A DNA stretch of 64,000 bases, from the NCBI RefSeq assembly GCF_000620625.1, contig NZ_JIAW01000019.1:102300-166299 (forward strand), written 5' to 3'. This document shows, piece after piece, positions 41,814-51,288 of this stretch; the first letter of the stretch is position 1, and each line of letters begins with the position of its first letter. Both the position numbers and the translations under genes were made by a program. Source of the DNA: Mycobacterium sp. URHB0044 (lineage in GTDB: Bacteria; Actinomycetota; Actinomycetes; Mycobacteriales; Mycobacteriaceae). Below the pieces are notes generated by a model. The model was not told the DNA's origin. It saw only the letters and a list, made by a program, of their open reading frames with translations, and did no database searches.

Positions 41814-42734
41814 ATGGCATTGGACATGGACGCCATGCTGGCGAAGATCAAGGACCGGCAGTGGGCACTGGCCGACTTCGACTGGGATGCACCAGGTGCC
41901 GAGACCATCAGCGACGAGTTCCGGCCCAAGCTCAAGGCCTTCATGGCCGACCTGTGCTGGATCGAGAACGTCGGGGCGCGCGGGTTCGCGGCGCTGGCCA
42001 AGAAGGCGCCAACGACGACGCTCGCCGAGATCTACCGCTATTTCCACGCGGAGGAGCAGCGCCACGCGAATGCCGAACTGGCGCTGATGAAGCGCTGGGG
42101 CATGCTCGACGACGGTGAGATGCCCGAACCCAACGTCAACATCCGGTTGGCCATCGAGTGGCTGGACCGCTACGCCGACGACATGTCGTTGTCGGTGCTG
42201 GGCACCGTCATTCCGATGCTCGAGGTCGCGCTGGACGGTGCGCTGCTGAAGTTCCTGCTCGACGAGGTCGACGACCCGCTGTGCCACCAGGTCTTCGAGA
42301 AGATCAACAACGACGAGTCCCGGCACATCGCCGTCGACTTCGACGTCCTCGACATGATCGGCCATGCGAAGGCCCGCAAGCTGGCGATCGACTTCGTCGC
42401 GAGCTTCGCCACGCCGGGACTGATCATCGGCATGATCATGTACGTTCCGCTGCTCAACCGGATGCGCAACAACATCGTCGACATGGGGCTGGAACCCGAG
42501 CGGCTCTACAAGGCGATGATGCGCTTCAAGGAACTCGGCGGTCGCGCCGAGAACACCTGGCGGGTACCGACTTACCAGATTTTGAAACTGCACGCCCGGA
42601 TGGTGGTCAACTCTCGCAATCCGTACCACTGGGTGGCCAACCCCGCCGTGTGGGCCTCTGACCGCTACCCCAAGGCATTGCTCAAGCCGATCCCCTCCTG
42701 GTTCAAGGAACTGACGCACGAGCCGGCGGCCTGA
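41814..42734 (+). CDS. Ferritin-like diiron protein
   Basis: 306 residues with a four-helix diiron ligand set: Glu51, Glu81-x2-His84 ('EEQRHANAE'), Glu137 ('MLEVALDG') and Glu168-x2-His171 ('NNDESRH'). This is the pattern of ferritin-like oxygenases and reductases. A hydrophobic 'FATPGLIIGMIMYVPLL' near residue 200 may sit at the membrane. AGGAG lies upstream of the ATG at 41814; the longer open frame is a shadow of the SDR. In this operon it could activate oxygen for hydroxylation of a lipid-like substrate. No close named enzyme is recognised. Confidence 0.8.
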   Translation: MALDMDAMLAKIKDRQWALADFDWDAPGAETISDEFRPKLKAFMADLCWIENVGARGFAALAKKAPTTTLAEIYRYFHAEEQRHANAELALMKRWGMLDDGEMPEPNVNIRLAIEWLDRYADDMSLSVLGTVIPMLEVALDGALLKFLLDEVDDPLCHQVFEKINNDESRHIAVDFDVLDMIGHAKARKLAIDFVASFATPGLIIGMIMYVPLLNRMRNNIVDMGLEPERLYKAMMRFKELGGRAENTWRVPTYQILKLHARMVVNSRNPYHWVANPAVWASDRYPKALLKPIPSWFKELTHEPAA

Positions 42735-42735
42735 G

Positions 42736-44244
42736 ATGGCAAGGCGAGCGGCAGAGCACGTGTACGACACCCTGATCGTCGGTACCGGATTCACCGGCAT
42801 CGGCGCGGCGATCAAGCTGACCCAGGCCGGGGTCGACGACTTCGTGCTGCTCGAACGCGAGGACCGGGTCGGCGGCACCTGGCGCGACACCACGTATCCC
42901 GGTGCGGCATGCGATGTTCCGTCGCTGCTGTACTCGTTCTCGTTCGTGACGAACCCGACCTGGTCGCGCGCCTACTCTCCCGCCGACGAGATTCGCCGCC
43001 ACATCGAGGACATGGTGGAACGCTTCGACCTGCGCAGGCGGATTCGGTTCGGCGTCGAGGTGAACGGCCTGGAGTTCGACGAGACCGAGGGCACCTGGAC
43101 GGTGTCGACCACGGGCCGGACCCGGTTGCGCGCCCGCACCGTGGTGCTGGCCTCGGGTCCGCTGCCCGACCACGCGTGGCCGGACATCCGCGGGCTGAAC
43201 ACCTACGAGGGGCACAAGATCCACAGCGCCCGGTGGGATCACGACTACGACTTCACCGGCAAGCGGGTCGCCGTGGTCGGCACCGGTGCCAGCGCCGTGC
43301 AGATCGTGCCCGAACTGGTCGAGAAGGCGGCGTTCGTCAAGGTGTTCCAACGCACGCCAGGATGGGTGCTGCCCCGAATGGACGTCGCGACCCCCGCTGC
43401 TGCGCAGACATTGTTCGCGAATGTCCCTGCCACGCAACGCCTTGCCCGCCAGGCGCTGTACTGGGGACACGAGGCCACCGCGGCGGCGCTGGTCTGGAAC
43501 ACACCGATGAGCGGCCTCGTCGCCCGGCTGGGCAAGGCGCACCTGCGCCGCCAGGTCAAGGATCCCTGGTTGCGCCGCCAACTGACGCCCGACTTCACCC
43601 CCGGCTGCAAGCGCATGCTGGTGTCCAGCGACTACTACCCCGCGTTGCAACGCGACAACTGCAAGCTCATCGACTGGCCCATCGCCACGATGAGTCCGGT
43701 GGGGATCCGCACCAGCGACGGCATCGAACACCACCTGGACGCCGTCGTGTTCGCCACCGGCTACGACGTGCACCTGACGGGTCCGCCCTATCCCGTGCGC
43801 GGTCTCGGCGGCCGGTCGCTCGCCGACGAATGGACGGGCGGCGCGCAGGCGTACAAGAGCATCAACGCGCACGGCTACCCGAACCTGTTCATCATGACCG
43901 GCCCCAACTCGGGTCCCGGCCACAACTCGCTGCTGGTGTACGTCGAGGGTCAGATCGAGTACGCCGTCGCGGGCATCACGACGATTCTGCGCGACAACCT
44001 GCGCTACCTCGACGTCCGTGCCGACGTTCAACGCAGGCACAACGAGCGGATCCAGAAGCGGCTGACGAAGACCACCTGGATGAGCGGCTGCACCAGCTGG
44101 TACCTGACGGCCGACGGATTCAACGCGTCGATGTACCCCGGGTTCGCCACCCAGTATCTTCGACAGATGCGTGACTTCCGATTCAGCGATTACGACGCGG
44201 TGGCGCGCGACGTGCGCGCGCCTGCCGTCGCCTCTTCGGGCTGA
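42736..44244 (+). CDS. FAD-dependent monooxygenase, Baeyer-Villiger (MymA/EthA) type
   Basis: 502 residues. FAD-binding 'IVGTGFTGIGAAI' (14-26), the Baeyer-Villiger fingerprint as Y157-E-G-x3-H163-x3-W167, and the NADPH-binding 'VAVVGTGASAVQIV' (178-191) are all in order. Enzymes of this group insert oxygen next to ketones or oxidise thioamide drugs. It follows the diiron gene by 1 bp and is followed by the MerR gene after 1 bp, so it belongs to the same transcript. Its closest named relatives are MymA and EthA; the natural substrate is not known. Confidence 0.9.
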   Translation: MARRAAEHVYDTLIVGTGFTGIGAAIKLTQAGVDDFVLLEREDRVGGTWRDTTYPGAACDVPSLLYSFSFVTNPTWSRAYSPADEIRRHIEDMVERFDLRRRIRFGVEVNGLEFDETEGTWTVSTTGRTRLRARTVVLASGPLPDHAWPDIRGLNTYEGHKIHSARWDHDYDFTGKRVAVVGTGASAVQIVPELVEKAAFVKVFQRTPGWVLPRMDVATPAAAQTLFANVPATQRLARQALYWGHEATAAALVWNTPMSGLVARLGKAHLRRQVKDPWLRRQLTPDFTPGCKRMLVSSDYYPALQRDNCKLIDWPIATMSPVGIRTSDGIEHHLDAVVFATGYDVHLTGPPYPVRGLGGRSLADEWTGGAQAYKSINAHGYPNLFIMTGPNSGPGHNSLLVYVEGQIEYAVAGITTILRDNLRYLDVRADVQRRHNERIQKRLTKTTWMSGCTSWYLTADGFNASMYPGFATQYLRQMRDFRFSDYDAVARDVRAPAVASSG

Positions 44245-44245
44245 C

Positions 44246-45154
44246 GTGTCCGCACGACAGCCGAGGCAACCGGCGGGCGCCATCTCGACGATTCTGAATG
44301 GCCTCCGGCGGGCACCACGGCGCGTCCGGCGCGGCTCACAGGACGTCATCGAGAACGCGGTGTCACAGCTGTTCGACGCCGCCGTGCGACCGCACGGCGC
44401 AGAGGCGTCCGGCGAGTACCGCATCGAGGAGCTGGCCCGGCTGGCGGGCACCACGACCCGCAACATCCGGGTGTACCGCGACCGCGGCCTGCTGCATCCG
44501 CCCATGCGGGTGGGGCGCATCGCACTGTTCAACGACACGCACCTGACCCGGCTGCGGCTCATCACATCGATGCTGGACCGCGGGTACAACATCGCCCACG
44601 TGCACGAGATGCTCAGCGCCTGGGAGCAGGGCAAGAACCTCGGCGACATGCTGGGCCTGGAGTCGGCCATCGCGGGTAGCTGGGCGACGGAGAAGCCCGA
44701 GCGCATGTCGGTGGCCGACGCCAAGCGTCTGGTCGACGACGATGCCGGCTTCGAGCGGATGGTCGGCCTCGACGTGATCAAGCTCGAAGACGGCGAAGCA
44801 ATCGTGGTGCGCCCCAAGCTGATCGAGGCGTTCAACGAGATACGTCAGTACGGCGTGGCCTCCGACAAGTTGATCGACATCCACGAGCAGGTCACCCCGT
44901 TGCTCGATCAGATCAGTGGCATCCTGGTGCGCGCAGGCGTCGAGGAAGTGGTGCACCGGATCAATCCCGGTGCCGCGCTGCCGCCGGATACCGAAGTGGC
45001 CGAACTGATCACGATGCTGGTGCGGTTCCGCACTCAGGCGGTAGCCGCCGTCTCCGCGACGCTGGCCTTCTCGATCGAATCGACCATCGAGTCGGTGGTG
45101 GGCGAGATCCTGACCGACTTCATCGACAAGGAAGCCGAGAAGGATCCGGACTGA
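44246..45154 (+). CDS. MerR family transcriptional regulator
   Basis: 302 residues, long for MerR. A basic N-terminal stretch leads to the winged helix at about 60-128, 'YRIEELARLAGTTTRNIRVY' and 'DRGLLHPPMRVGRIALFNDT', followed by a long C-terminal helical domain. The start is GTG 44246, 1 nt after the monooxygenase stop; the open frame upstream is a shadow. It is the last gene of the MymA-like operon and may act at the palindrome at 39865-39888. No cysteine metal site is visible, so an organic effector is likely. Confidence 0.85.
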   Translation: MSARQPRQPAGAISTILNGLRRAPRRVRRGSQDVIENAVSQLFDAAVRPHGAEASGEYRIEELARLAGTTTRNIRVYRDRGLLHPPMRVGRIALFNDTHLTRLRLITSMLDRGYNIAHVHEMLSAWEQGKNLGDMLGLESAIAGSWATEKPERMSVADAKRLVDDDAGFERMVGLDVIKLEDGEAIVVRPKLIEAFNEIRQYGVASDKLIDIHEQVTPLLDQISGILVRAGVEEVVHRINPGAALPPDTEVAELITMLVRFRTQAVAAVSATLAFSIESTIESVVGEILTDFIDKEAEKDPD

Positions 45155-45166
45155 CCGGGTTTCGGG

Positions 45167-46738
45167 TCACTCCCACTCGATGGTGCCGGGCGGCTTGCTC
45201 GTCACGTCGAGCACGACCCGGTTGACCTCGGCAACCTCGTTGGTGATCCGGGTCGAGATGCGTTCGAGCACTTCGTAGGGCACCCGGGTCCAGTCCGCGG
45301 TCATCGCGTCCTCACTGGACACCGGCCGCAGCACGATCGGATGCCCGTACGTGCGGCCGTCGCCCTGCACGCCGACCGAGCGGATGTCGGCAAGCAACAC
45401 CACCGGGCACTGCCAGATCTGGTTGTCCAGTCCGGCGGCGGTCAGTTCCTCGCGGGCGATCGAGTCGGCGCGGCGCAACGTGTCCAGCCGCGCGGCGGTG
45501 ACTTCTCCGACGATCCGGATCCCCAGCCCCGGGCCCGGAAACGGTTGGCGCGCAACAATTTCCTCCGGCAGCCCGAGCTCGCGCCCGACGGCGCGGACCT
45601 CGTCCTTGAAGAGCAGCCGAAGCGGTTCGACGAGCTTGAACTTGAGGTCGTCGGGCAAGCCACCGACGTTGTGGTGACTCTTGATGTTCGCCGCCCCGGT
45701 ACCGCCGCCGGACTCGACCACGTCGGGATACAGGGTGCCCTGCACCAGGAAGTCGACTTCGAAGTCCGCTGCGCCCACCACGTCTCGCACCGCGCCCTCG
45801 AACGCCCTGATGAACTCGCGGCCGATGATCTTGCGCTTGCCCTCGGGATTGGTGACGCCCGCGAGCGCCTGCAGGAACCGCTCCTCGGCATCGACGGTGA
45901 CCAGCCTGGCGCCCGTCGCCGCGACGAAGTCGCGCTGTACCTGACCCCGCTCGCCTGCCCGAAGCAGGCCGTGATCGACAAACACACACGTCAACCGGTC
46001 ACCGATCGCGCGCTGCACCAGCGCGGCGGCGACCGCCGAATCCACCCCGCCCGACAGGCCACAGATCGCGCGGCCGTCACCGATTTGATTGCGCACCTGC
46101 TCGACCAGCGCGTCGGCGATGTTGGCGGCCGTCCACGTCGCGCCGATACCGGCGAAGTCGTGCAGGAACCGGCTCAGCACCTGCTGGCCGTGCGGCGAGT
46201 GCAGCACCTCGGGGTGGTACTGGACGCCGGCAAGTCGACGCGCGCGGTCCTCGAACGCCGCGACCGGAGCCCCGAAACTGGTGGCGACGACGTCGAAGCC
46301 GTCGGGCGCCTCGGTGACGGCGTCACCGTGGCTCATCCAGACGGGCTGGGTGACGGGCAGATCCGAATGCAGTTCTCCCCCAGTGACGTTCAGCTCGGTG
46401 CGGCCGTACTCGCTGGTGCCGGTGCGCGCCACGGTACCGCCGAGCGCCTGCGCCATCGCCTGAAAGCCGTAGCAGATGCCGAACACCGGCACGTCGAGGT
46501 CGAACAGCGCGGGATCGAGTTGCGGTGCGCCATCGGCGTACACACTGGCCGGCCCTCCGGACAGGACGATCGCGCTGGGGTCCTTGGCCTTGATGTCGTC
46601 GACGGTGGCCGTATGCGGGATGACCTCCGAGTACACCCGCGCCTCTCGGACGCGCCGCGCGATCAGCTGTGCGTACTGCGCGCCGAAGTCGATGACCAAG
46701 ACGGGTCGCGGGGATGAGTCACGGGCTGCCGATTCCAC
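45167..46738 (-). CDS. guaA: GMP synthase (glutamine-hydrolysing)
   Basis: 523 residues. The class I amidotransferase domain has the nucleophile Cys in 'PVFGICYGFQAMAQALGG' and 'VQYHPEV' with His-Glu partners. The ATP pyrophosphatase domain has the PP-loop 'GLSGGVDSAVAAALV', and the C-terminal dimerisation domain ends 'SKPPGTIEWE'. It converts XMP, glutamine and ATP to GMP. The start is GTG 46738. It corresponds to Rv3396c and lies near guaB2/guaB3, the other guanine-nucleotide genes. It converges on the MerR gene with a 12-bp gap. Confidence 0.97.
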   Translation of the reverse strand: MESAARDSSPRPVLVIDFGAQYAQLIARRVREARVYSEVIPHTATVDDIKAKDPSAIVLSGGPASVYADGAPQLDPALFDLDVPVFGICYGFQAMAQALGGTVARTGTSEYGRTELNVTGGELHSDLPVTQPVWMSHGDAVTEAPDGFDVVATSFGAPVAAFEDRARRLAGVQYHPEVLHSPHGQQVLSRFLHDFAGIGATWTAANIADALVEQVRNQIGDGRAICGLSGGVDSAVAAALVQRAIGDRLTCVFVDHGLLRAGERGQVQRDFVAATGARLVTVDAEERFLQALAGVTNPEGKRKIIGREFIRAFEGAVRDVVGAADFEVDFLVQGTLYPDVVESGGGTGAANIKSHHNVGGLPDDLKFKLVEPLRLLFKDEVRAVGRELGLPEEIVARQPFPGPGLGIRIVGEVTAARLDTLRRADSIAREELTAAGLDNQIWQCPVVLLADIRSVGVQGDGRTYGHPIVLRPVSSEDAMTADWTRVPYEVLERISTRITNEVAEVNRVVLDVTSKPPGTIEWE

Positions 46739-46784
46739 CGGCCCAGTCTAGTGGCGGCCGGCCGCCCCTCCCTCCGCGGCAGGT

Positions 46785-48521
46785 TCAGCCGGTCGAACCG
46801 ACCGGTTCGATGGGCAGCCTGCGCAACGCGGCCGGCGCGTGCTCGGGCACCACTGGCCGCTTCGGCGGGATCGGCGCGAGCCGCAGGTAGGGCTGACCCT
46901 GCTCGGGCCGCAGGTCGTTCTCACCCTTGTTCGGCCACAACGCCGCAGCGCGTTCTGCCTGCGCGGTGATCGACAGGGAGGGGTTCACGCCGAGGTTCGC
47001 CGAGATCGCCGCACCGTCCATGATCGACAGCGTCGGATAGCCGTACACCCGCTGATAGGGGTCGATGACGCCGTGCTCGGGACTGTCACCGATGGCGGCA
47101 CCCCCGAGGAAGTGGGCGGTCAGCGGAATGTTGAACAGCTCCCCCCAGGTGCCGCCCGCCACGCCGTCGATCTTCTCGGCGATGCGGCGGGTGACCTCGT
47201 TGCCTGCGGGGATCCACGTCGGGTTCGGCTCGCCATGCCCCTGCTTGCTGGTCATTCGACGCAGCCCCAGCTTGCCGCGGCGCGTGTAGGTGGTGATCGA
47301 GTTGTCCAGGTGCTGCATGACCAACGCGATCACGGTGCGCTCGCTCCAGTGGCTCGGGTTGAGCAGCCGCAGAATGCCGCGTGGATCTTCCCTGGCGCTG
47401 TCGACGAGCTGCTTCCACCGTGGGACGTCGGTGCCCTGCGGGCCTGCGCCGTCGGTCATGAGGGTCTGCAAGAGGCCCATCGCGTTGGAGCCCTTGCCGT
47501 AGCGGACCGGCTCGACGTGGGTGTCGTGGGTGGGGTGGATCGACGACGTGATGGCCACCCCGTGCGTCAGGTCGAGATCGGCCGGAACCGTGATCGTGGC
47601 GGCGCCGACGATGGATTCCGAGTTGGTTCTGGTCAACAGGCCCAGCTTGTCGGACAGCTTGGGCAGCCTGCCGGTGTCGCGCATCTTGAACAACAGCTTC
47701 TGCGTCCCGAAGGTGCCTGCGGCGAGGATCACGTGCGTCGCGGTGAACGTGCGCTTGCGACGGCGCAGCCACCGGCCGGTGCCCGCGGTGCGGACCTCCC
47801 ACACGCCGTCGCGGCGCTGCTCGAAACTGGTGACCGTCGTCATCGGATGTACTTGCGCGCCATTGGATTCCGCGAGGCCGAGGTAGTTCTTGACCAAGGT
47901 GTTCTTGGCGCCGTAGCGGCAGCCCGTCATGCACGCGCCGCACTCGATGCAGCTGGTGCGGGCGGGTCCGGCACCACCGAAGTACGGGTCGGCCACCGTC
48001 TTGCCCGGCGTCTTCTCACCGTCGGGACCGAAGAACACGCCGACGGGCGTCGGGACGAACGTGTCGCCGACGCCCATGTCCTCGGCGACCTCCTTCATGA
48101 TTCGGTCGGCGTCGGTGAACGTCGGGTTCATCACCACGCCGAGCATGCGCTGCGCCTGGTCGTAGTGCGGCATGAGCTCGGAGCGCCAGTCGGTGATGTG
48201 CGCCCACTGCGGGTCGGCGAAGAACGGCTCCGGTGGCACGTAGAGCGTGTTGGCGTAGTTGAGCGAGCCGCCACCCACGCCAGCCCCGGCCAGGATCATC
48301 ACGTTGCGCAGCAGATGGATGCGCTGAATGCCGTACATGCCGAGCTTGGGCATCCAGAGGAACTTGCGCAGGTTCCACGAGGTCTTCGCGAAGTCAGCGT
48401 CGGCAAAGCGTCTACCCGCTTCGACGACGCCGACGCGATAGCCCTTCTCGGTGAGCCGCAGTGCGCTGACACTGCCCCCAAAACCCGAGCCGATGATCAG
48501 GACGTCGTAGTCAGGCTGCAT
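46785..48521 (-). CDS. choD: Cholesterol oxidase / GMC-type oxidoreductase
   Basis: 578 residues. 'VLIIGSGFGGSVSALRLTEKG' binds FAD; 'GAGVGGGSLNYANTLYVPP' is the conserved cholesterol-oxidase segment; Cys-rich 'CIECGACMTGCRYGAKNTLV' is found in mycobacterial ChoD; and the GMC C-terminus is 'GVIDPYQRVYGYPTLSIMDG'. It matches Rv3409c. The family oxidises 3-hydroxysteroids, but the Rv3409c type is not the main cholesterol-degrading enzyme and its substrate is debated. It is probably leaderless, with a palindrome over its promoter. Confidence 0.92.
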   Translation of the reverse strand: MQPDYDVLIIGSGFGGSVSALRLTEKGYRVGVVEAGRRFADADFAKTSWNLRKFLWMPKLGMYGIQRIHLLRNVMILAGAGVGGGSLNYANTLYVPPEPFFADPQWAHITDWRSELMPHYDQAQRMLGVVMNPTFTDADRIMKEVAEDMGVGDTFVPTPVGVFFGPDGEKTPGKTVADPYFGGAGPARTSCIECGACMTGCRYGAKNTLVKNYLGLAESNGAQVHPMTTVTSFEQRRDGVWEVRTAGTGRWLRRRKRTFTATHVILAAGTFGTQKLLFKMRDTGRLPKLSDKLGLLTRTNSESIVGAATITVPADLDLTHGVAITSSIHPTHDTHVEPVRYGKGSNAMGLLQTLMTDGAGPQGTDVPRWKQLVDSAREDPRGILRLLNPSHWSERTVIALVMQHLDNSITTYTRRGKLGLRRMTSKQGHGEPNPTWIPAGNEVTRRIAEKIDGVAGGTWGELFNIPLTAHFLGGAAIGDSPEHGVIDPYQRVYGYPTLSIMDGAAISANLGVNPSLSITAQAERAAALWPNKGENDLRPEQGQPYLRLAPIPPKRPVVPEHAPAALRRLPIEPVGSTG

Positions 48522-48527
48522 CCCATG

Positions 48528-48550
48528 ATTATGAACTTACCGGCCGGTAA
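48528..48550 (-). promoter_or_regulatory. Palindromic operator over the choD promoter
   Basis: TTACCGGCCGGTAA (48537-48550) is a perfect 14-bp palindrome. On the minus strand a -10 CATAAT (48533-48528) follows, ending 6 nt before the choD ATG, which implies a leaderless transcript. The dyad has the look of a TetR-family site. Confidence 0.65.
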
Positions 48551-48591
48551 CTACTAGACAGGGGACCCTAACTTGTAAAGGAGACCGGCTT

Positions 48592-49728
48592 TCAGGACCC
48601 GACGGCCAGGCCGACCTTCTGGAATTCCTTGAGGTCGCAGTACCCGGCCTTCGCCATCGCCCGTCGCAGGCCACCGACCAGATTCAGCCCGCCGAACGGG
48701 TCGTCGGACGGCCCGGTGAGGACCTGCTCGAGTGAGGGCCGCTCGCCGAGCGCTATCTGCAGCAGCGCGCCGCGCGGCAACGACGGGTGTGCGGCCGCCG
48801 ACGGCCAGAACCAGCCACCCCCGAGAGCCTCCGCGGAGGCGGCCAGCGGGGTGCCGAGCACCACGGCGTCGGCACCGCAGGCAATGGCCTTGGCCAACTC
48901 GCCCGAGGTGTGGATGTCGCCGTCGGCGAGCACGTGCACGTAGCGACCACCGGTCTCGTCGAGGTACTCCCGCCGGGCCGCGGCGGCGTCGGCGATCGCC
49001 GTGGCCATCGGCACGCTGATGCCGAGCACCTCGTCGCTGGTCGTGACGCCCGAGGTCGAGCCGTAGCCCACGATGACGCCCGCCGCGCCGGTGCGCATCA
49101 GGTGCAGCGCGGTGCGGTGGTCGAGCACACCACCCGCGACGACGGGGATGTCGAGTTCGGAGATGAACGTCTTGAGGTTGAGCGGCTCACCGTCCTGGGC
49201 GACGCGCTCGGCGGAGATGATGGTGCCCTGGATGATCAGCAGGTCGATGCCCGCCGCGACCAGTGCCGGCGTGAGTGCCTGCGCGTTCTGTGGGCTGACC
49301 CGCACGGCGGTGGTGACGCCGGCGTCGCGGATGCGCGCCACCGCGGCACCGAGGAGTTCCGGGTCGAGCGGTGCGGCATGGAGTTGTTGCAGCAGCCGGA
49401 TGGCCGCCGACGGTTCGGGCTCCTTGGCGGCGGCCTCCAGGACCTGGGCGATCTTGGCTTCGACGTCGGCGTGCCTGCCGATCAACCCTTCGCCGTTGAG
49501 GACGCCGAGCCCGCCGAGGCGGCCCAGTTCGATGGCGAACTCCGGCGACACGAGTGCGTCGGTCGGGTGTGCGAGGACGGGGATCTCGAACCGGTACGCG
49601 TCGAGCTGCCAGGCCGTCGACACGTCCTGCGAGGAACGGGTGCGTCGCGACGGCACGATGTTGATGTCGCTGAGCTCGTAGGTGCGGCGAGCGGTTCGGC
49701 CCATGCCGATTTCGACCAGGTCACGCAT
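48592..49728 (-). CDS. guaB3: GuaB3, IMP dehydrogenase-family protein without CBS domains
   Basis: 378 residues of the IMPDH TIM barrel, but no CBS pair. The catalytic loop that in IMPDH reads GPGSICTTR is here 'VGYGSTSGVTTSDEVLG', so the nucleophilic cysteine is absent. 'NIVPSRRTRSSQDVSTAW' and 'VLADGDIHTSGELAKAIACG' are typical of the actinobacterial GuaB3 group (Rv3410c). It lies 18 bp after guaB2, in one transcript. Without the cysteine, normal IMP oxidation is unlikely; its function is open. Confidence 0.93.
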   Translation of the reverse strand: MRDLVEIGMGRTARRTYELSDINIVPSRRTRSSQDVSTAWQLDAYRFEIPVLAHPTDALVSPEFAIELGRLGGLGVLNGEGLIGRHADVEAKIAQVLEAAAKEPEPSAAIRLLQQLHAAPLDPELLGAAVARIRDAGVTTAVRVSPQNAQALTPALVAAGIDLLIIQGTIISAERVAQDGEPLNLKTFISELDIPVVAGGVLDHRTALHLMRTGAAGVIVGYGSTSGVTTSDEVLGISVPMATAIADAAAARREYLDETGGRYVHVLADGDIHTSGELAKAIACGADAVVLGTPLAASAEALGGGWFWPSAAAHPSLPRGALLQIALGERPSLEQVLTGPSDDPFGGLNLVGGLRRAMAKAGYCDLKEFQKVGLAVGS

Positions 49729-49746
49729 GCGTAATTCCCCCGAGCT

Positions 49747-51288
49747 CTAGCGAGCGTAGTAGTTGGGCGCCTCGACGGTCATGGCGATGTCGTGCGGATG
49801 GCTTTCCTTCAGGCCGGCCGCCGTGATCTGGACGAACTGCGCCTGCTGCAGCGCTTCGATGGTGGGCGCACCCGTGTAGCCCATGGCGGCGCGCAACCCA
49901 CCGGTCAACTGGTGGATGACCGTGGAGAGCGGACCACGGAACGGCACCCGACCCTCGATGCCCTCGGGCACCAGCTTGTCCTCGCTCAGCACGTCGTCCT
50001 GGAAGTAGCGGTCCTTGGAGAAGCTCTTCTGGGAGCCGCGGCCCTGCATGGCGCCGAGGGAACCCATGCCGCGGTAGCTCTTGAACTGCTTGCCGTTGAC
50101 GAAGATGAGCTCGCCGGGCGCCTCCGCCGTGCCTGCCAGCAGTGAACCGAGCATCGCCGTCGACGCTCCGGCCGCCAGCGCCTTGGCGATGTCGCCCGAG
50201 TACTGCAGTCCGCCGTCGGCGATCACCGGCACGCCGTACGGCTTGCAGGCGGCCACGGCCTCGAGGATGGCGGTGATCTGCGGTGCGCCGACACCGGCGA
50301 CGACGCGCGTCGTGCAGATCGAGCCGGGACCGACACCGACCTTGACCGCATCGGCACCCGCCTCGGCCAGCGCGGCCGCCGCGGTGCGGGTGGCGACGTT
50401 GCCGCCCACCACGTCCACGCGGTCGCCGACCACGGTCTTGACCCAATGCACCATGTCCAGCACGCCGCGGTTGTGCGCGTGTGCGGTGTCCACGATCAGC
50501 ACGTCGACACCCGCGTCGACGAGTGTCATCACCCGCTCCCTGGCGTCGCCACCGACACCGACCGCCGCGCCGACGAGCAGCCTGCCGTCACTGTCCTTGG
50601 TGGCGAACGGGAACTGCTCGGTCTTGACGAAGTCCTTGACGGTGATCAGCCCCGTCAACTTGCCGTGGCCGTCGACGATCGGCAGCTTCTCGATCTTGTG
50701 GCGGCGCAACAGTCCCAGCGCGGCTTCGGCGGAGACGCCGGCCTGCGCGGTGATCAGCGGCGCCTTCGTCATCACCTCGGCGACGGGCTTGCTCTGGTCG
50801 ACCTCGAATCGCATGTCCCGGTTGGTGATGATGCCGACGAGCGCGCCGTCGGCGTCGACGACGGGCAGGCCTGAGATCCGGAATCGTGCGCACATCGCGT
50901 CGACCTCGGCCAGCGTGTTCTCCGGGGAGCACGTGACGGGGTCGGTGACCATGCCTGCCTCGGACCGCTTCACGGTCTCGACCTGGCCGGCCTGCTCGGC
51001 GACGGACAGATTGCGATGCAGGACGCCCATGCCGCCGGCACGCGCCATGGCGATGGCCATCCGGGACTCGGTGACGGTGTCCATCGCGGAACTGACCAGT
51101 GGCACGCGGAGCCGGATGCGCTTGGTCAGCTGGCTCGACGTGTCGGCGTTCGCGGGCACCACGTCGGAGGCAGCAGGCAGCAGCAGGACGTCGTCGAAGG
51201 TGAGCCCGAGCATGGCGATCTTGGTGGGATCGTCACCCCCGGTCGGCACCGGAACGGCGAAGGGAAGGCTGCTTTCAGCGATCGACAT
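49747..51288 (-). CDS. guaB2: Inosine-5'-monophosphate dehydrogenase
   Basis: 513 residues. The TIM barrel is split by two CBS domains (about 105-225). The catalytic Cys is in 'KVGVGPGSICTTRVVAG', with NAD/IMP-site 'NVATRTAAAALAEAGAD' and flap 'GMGSLGAMQGRGSQKSFSKD'. It makes XMP, the first committed step to GMP. It corresponds to Rv3411c, the essential mycobacterial IMPDH, and heads the guaB2-guaB3 pair. The ATG at 51288 gives the usual MSIAESS-type N-terminus. Confidence 0.97.
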   Translation of the reverse strand: MSIAESSLPFAVPVPTGGDDPTKIAMLGLTFDDVLLLPAASDVVPANADTSSQLTKRIRLRVPLVSSAMDTVTESRMAIAMARAGGMGVLHRNLSVAEQAGQVETVKRSEAGMVTDPVTCSPENTLAEVDAMCARFRISGLPVVDADGALVGIITNRDMRFEVDQSKPVAEVMTKAPLITAQAGVSAEAALGLLRRHKIEKLPIVDGHGKLTGLITVKDFVKTEQFPFATKDSDGRLLVGAAVGVGGDARERVMTLVDAGVDVLIVDTAHAHNRGVLDMVHWVKTVVGDRVDVVGGNVATRTAAAALAEAGADAVKVGVGPGSICTTRVVAGVGAPQITAILEAVAACKPYGVPVIADGGLQYSGDIAKALAAGASTAMLGSLLAGTAEAPGELIFVNGKQFKSYRGMGSLGAMQGRGSQKSFSKDRYFQDDVLSEDKLVPEGIEGRVPFRGPLSTVIHQLTGGLRAAMGYTGAPTIEALQQAQFVQITAAGLKESHPHDIAMTVEAPNYYAR

